This document shows positions 61,469 to 64,000 of a stretch of 64,000 nucleotides of DNA, one piece after another. Made by a program: the position numbers and the translations under genes. The notes below the pieces were generated by a model. The model saw only the letters and a list, made by a program, of their open reading frames with translations. It made no database searches and was not told where the DNA came from. The stretch's first letter is position 1. Every line of letters starts with the position of its first letter. Source of the DNA: Bacillota bacterium (GTDB lineage Bacteria; Bacillota; Clostridia; Lachnospirales; Lachnospiraceae); the NCBI GenBank assembly GCA_023413555.1, contig JAEZPG010000092.1, positions 14,392 through 78,391 on the forward strand, written 5' to 3'.

Positions 61469-63091
61469 CTATTTAAACACACAAGTAACAGTATAAGTCA
61501 CTTCTGGCATATTGTTCTCATCTAAAGTCTCCACATAATTCGATACAGATACCGTCTGAATACTATCAAAAGAACGTAAGATCTCTACATACTTCGCACA
61601 TACTTCCTTGGAAGTGGAAGTTGCCTGAATGTTGGCTAAATTATCCTGAAGAGACAATGTCTTTACCAAAGTTCCTGCTGGAGTCTTTTGTTCAAGTTCT
61701 GCAATAAAATCAAGGAGATGATCGGAAGTACTTTTTGTCATAGCATCAAAAGCCTCTAAGTTCTTCAAATTATCTTCACTAATCTGATAGGAAGAATAGA
61801 TATCCTGAATATCCTGAATATCATCAATCTTTGTCTGAGTATCAGCTTTACTCTGTTCTGCGTTCTGATAAATCAAATAAGAGGAAAGATAAATTGCTAT
61901 AGACCCTAGCGCAGCTACTATAAGTAACAGGATTGGGAACAGCATTGTACTGTTATTTACTGGTTTTACAGAATACTCTGCAGGAGTGAAATCTAAGGGA
62001 GCAATCGCTGCTCCAATACAGGATAAGAATACACTTTGGTTGCTTTCTATTTCCATAGAAGTCTTACCAAATACAACATTATCTAGCTGACGAAGTGATT
62101 TCACCTCAAATCCCATCTCGTTCATAATTAGCTGTGCTAAGCCCTGTATTCCAGAACCCTCCCCAGTAATATAGAAATTCTCGATTTTCTTTCCCGGATG
62201 TTTTGTCACAAAATAATCAATTACCCTACTAACATTAGAAAGGAGATTACCAAGAGAACTAGTAACGTCGCTTTTTGCATTTTCTCTTATGGACAACTGA
62301 CTATACTCCTCAGAGATATCTTCCAGAGTGAAAGCAGTTTCATCACTACTATCAAAATGCGCATTGATTAATTGTTCTTTACCTAGCAGTCGCATAGCTT
62401 CACTATAATTATTTACACGAAATACGGAATTGCTAATAACTGCAGCTGAAATGGCTGAGGTACCATAAAGCATGGTACGTTGTAACAACAGATTTCCATT
62501 TTCCAACAAGTTAATAATAGTATTCTGATCATTGATTTGAACTACAAGATTAACACTCGTACCCACATGTTGCCGCAGTAACTGATAGGAACTGTTGCCA
62601 GTATAGTCTATGGATACGATATGAGAATTCATCATATCGGCCAATTCAAAGTAAGTTTTTATTAACAAAGCAGGTGCAGCCAAAACAAGGATTCTCATTT
62701 GCTTCACTTCTTTTGTATTGATTTTCTCTAATACAGAATAGGTAATATCATATTCTTCAATATTGATTGGAAAATAATCCTTAGCATTTGTTTTTATAAT
62801 ATCTGTAATTTGATTATCTTTAACCAATGGAATCATGGCCTCACGACTGGCAATCTTGGTAGAAGACAGGGTAAATATAACTTTGTCATTTTTCATACCA
62901 GCAAGATGTAACTGTTCTCTCAAAACAGTGGCCAATGCCAGTTTATCTCTTATAAATCCATCTTCCATCACTCCAGCGGGTGTCTCAAAAGAAACGCTGT
63001 TATATATATGGGGATTCTTTCTTCTATAATCCACCTCGCACATTCTAATCATTTGCTGACCAATCTCAATACTTAAAACCTTATTGCTCAA
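61469..63091 (-). CDS. PilM-PilN fusion protein
   Basis: A 540-aa protein. Residues 1-370 are an actin-like PilM: VLSIEIGQQMIRMCEV, IDYTGNSSY, and an ATP-binding ITGEGSGIQGLAQLI segment. One membrane helix (about 385-410) and a periplasm-side PilN-type domain with a coiled coil follow. In most bacteria PilM and PilN are separate and bind through a short PilN N-terminal tail. Here they are joined covalently, which fixes their stoichiometry at 1:1. No internal stop or start is seen, so the fusion is real at sequence level. Confidence 0.85.
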   Translation of the reverse strand: MSNKVLSIEIGQQMIRMCEVDYRRKNPHIYNSVSFETPAGVMEDGFIRDKLALATVLREQLHLAGMKNDKVIFTLSSTKIASREAMIPLVKDNQITDIIKTNAKDYFPINIEEYDITYSVLEKINTKEVKQMRILVLAAPALLIKTYFELADMMNSHIVSIDYTGNSSYQLLRQHVGTSVNLVVQINDQNTIINLLENGNLLLQRTMLYGTSAISAAVISNSVFRVNNYSEAMRLLGKEQLINAHFDSSDETAFTLEDISEEYSQLSIRENAKSDVTSSLGNLLSNVSRVIDYFVTKHPGKKIENFYITGEGSGIQGLAQLIMNEMGFEVKSLRQLDNVVFGKTSMEIESNQSVFLSCIGAAIAPLDFTPAEYSVKPVNNSTMLFPILLLIVAALGSIAIYLSSYLIYQNAEQSKADTQTKIDDIQDIQDIYSSYQISEDNLKNLEAFDAMTKSTSDHLLDFIAELEQKTPAGTLVKTLSLQDNLANIQATSTSKEVCAKYVEILRSFDSIQTVSVSNYVETLDENNMPEVTYTVTCVFK

Positions 63092-63143
63092 TGTTATTCC
63101 TCCCCTACGGTTACCTTCTTTACTTTCAAACTATAATAATGAC

Positions 63144-63893
63144 CTATAAACATAAGTCGATATACCAATCAATCAAACGAGTTCCCCACAATACACTTAC
63201 CACAATCCCCATACTAAGATAAGGACCAAAGGCAAGGACATGGTCTACTCGTGTTATTTTCATACGTGTAATATGTATAATGGAGCCAAATACACATCCT
63301 AAAAAAAACGATAATACAACTAATTTCCACCCAATCAAAAGTCCTACAGCAGCCATCAACTTACCGTCTCCATCTCCCATTCCCCTGCCTTTTGTCAGAA
63401 AAATAATAAGGTAAATGAAGCTACTAACTGCAAAAAAACCGATTACATAATTGCTCCAATGAGCCAAATCGGTTACGACGCGAATCATACCTAGACAAAA
63501 AATAAAAAAATTAAAACCAAAAGGAATCTCAAAAGTTCTAAAATCAATAATACTTAATGCTAGTAATGCTGAAAACAATAAGGCATAAAGTAAAGTCTCA
63601 ATAGAAAACCCATACAGGAAGTAAATTAGGAGATACATTGCACCATTTATCAATTCAATCACTGGATACTGAAGGGATATATGGATTTTACACTTTCTGC
63701 ATTTGCCACCTAAAATAATATAGCTAATCACCGGCATTAGATCGTACCACCTCAACTGGTAGTCGCAGTTCATACAATGTGAACGAGTGGTGACAAAATT
63801 CTCTTTTTTCGGAAGTCGATAGATTAAGACATTAAGAAAACTGCCAATAATAATTCCATATAAAAAAATAATGAGATAAAATAATAGGTCCAC
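63144..63893 (-). CDS. pilD: Type IV prepilin peptidase (PilD family)
   Basis: A 249-aa polytopic membrane enzyme. Zinc cysteines are C40/C43 (CMNC) and C65/C68 (CRKC) in the N-terminal loop. Catalytic aspartates are D117 (SIIDFRT) and D174 (GRGMGDGDGK). The last is slightly unusual, as the family consensus is GxGDxK. It cleaves the leader of the prepilins encoded downstream and N-methylates the new N-terminus. It starts with GTG and a weak ribosome binding site. It is the first pilus gene visible; further genes probably lie beyond the right edge. Confidence 0.9.
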   Translation of the reverse strand: MDLLFYLIIFLYGIIIGSFLNVLIYRLPKKENFVTTRSHCMNCDYQLRWYDLMPVISYIILGGKCRKCKIHISLQYPVIELINGAMYLLIYFLYGFSIETLLYALLFSALLALSIIDFRTFEIPFGFNFFIFCLGMIRVVTDLAHWSNYVIGFFAVSSFIYLIIFLTKGRGMGDGDGKLMAAVGLLIGWKLVVLSFFLGCVFGSIIHITRMKITRVDHVLAFGPYLSMGIVVSVLWGTRLIDWYIDLCL

Positions 63894-63959
63894 ACTTGTT
63901 CACGCTTTCTAATAGTATTGATTTCCATATGGAAGGTTGGTTAAAGGTAAGTATATTAA

Positions 63960-64000
63960 TTTTCCATAGCCAAGGTGATCAGCACCTTGGTTATGGAAAA
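63960..64000. terminator. Strong hairpin at the right edge
   Basis: TTTTCCATAGCCAAGGTG (63960-63977) pairs with CACCTTGGTTATGGAAAA (63983-64000), one G.U. It probably terminates the unseen upstream gene on the minus strand, which would separate it from the pilD-led unit. Confidence 0.65.

Noticed and set aside
1..64000. CRISPR arrays, rRNA genes, complete insertion sequences
   Set aside because: No regularly spaced repeats, no rRNA sequence and no intact transposase were seen; the only transposase trace is the IS200 remnant.

Overview
The window looks like the chromosome of a low-GC, anaerobic Firmicute, most likely in the Lachnospiraceae (Lachnoclostridium or Clostridium phytofermentans-like). 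That placement is an inference. It rests on the base composition, strong AGGAGG-type ribosome binding sites, a Gram-positive SOS box, EFR1-type ferredoxins, DUF5688 and DUF3795 proteins, a clostridial MetA, a KimA-type permease and a Gram-positive type IV pilus cluster.

Region 1 (1-11.66 kb) is an accessory island, almost all on the minus strand. It holds a translationally coupled set: a 34-aa ORF, a Zn-ribbon DNA methyltransferase, and a TaqI-like N6-adenine methyltransferase that runs off the left edge. These are followed, in increasing coordinate, by a DEAH helicase, a 41-aa helix-turn-helix ORF, a serine recombinase and a PHP-domain/SMC-like ATPase (TrlF-like). Then come a 72-aa hypothetical, two copies of an 85-bp hairpin repeat and a probably structured non-coding segment. 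The island abuts a yyaL (DUF255) gene cut off after 58 codons, which marks an insertion or deletion junction at about 11.66 kb.

Region 2 (12-31.4 kb) is housekeeping and stress metabolism. It contains a VOC protein, a U32 peptidase-like pair, a TetR regulator with an EFR1 flavodoxin/ferredoxin, an ECF-type sigma factor, a CYP152 peroxygenase, a KimA-like K+ permease, a CoA-disulfide reductase-rhodanese with a separate rhodanese, several SDRs, an AraC regulator and a MarR-SDR-acetoacetate decarboxylase-like operon with visible operator palindromes. Two small proteins (14.8 and 21.4 kb) share a C-terminal motif.

Region 3 (31.5-55.6 kb) holds a MacB/FtsX-type ABC exporter, MetA, LigA, RluF, a tRNA-Arg(CCG), an aldo/keto reductase with an ECF S component, DegV, a J-domain-like protein and an AraC-cupin regulator. 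It also has an IS200 tnpA remnant, a DNA-damage cluster (SRAP, SOS box, Y-family polymerase, small partner), a D-2-hydroxyacid dehydrogenase, a degenerate GGDEF-EAL protein and a CYTH protein.

Region 4 (55.6-64 kb) is the distal half of a type IV pilus operon on the minus strand. It runs prepilin peptidase, a PilM-PilN fusion, PilO, a pseudopilin, a large PilX-like protein and two more pseudopilins, and ends in an intrinsic terminator. No CRISPR array or rRNA was seen. The most unusual material is the island junction, the structured segment and the coupled methyltransferases in the first 12 kb.
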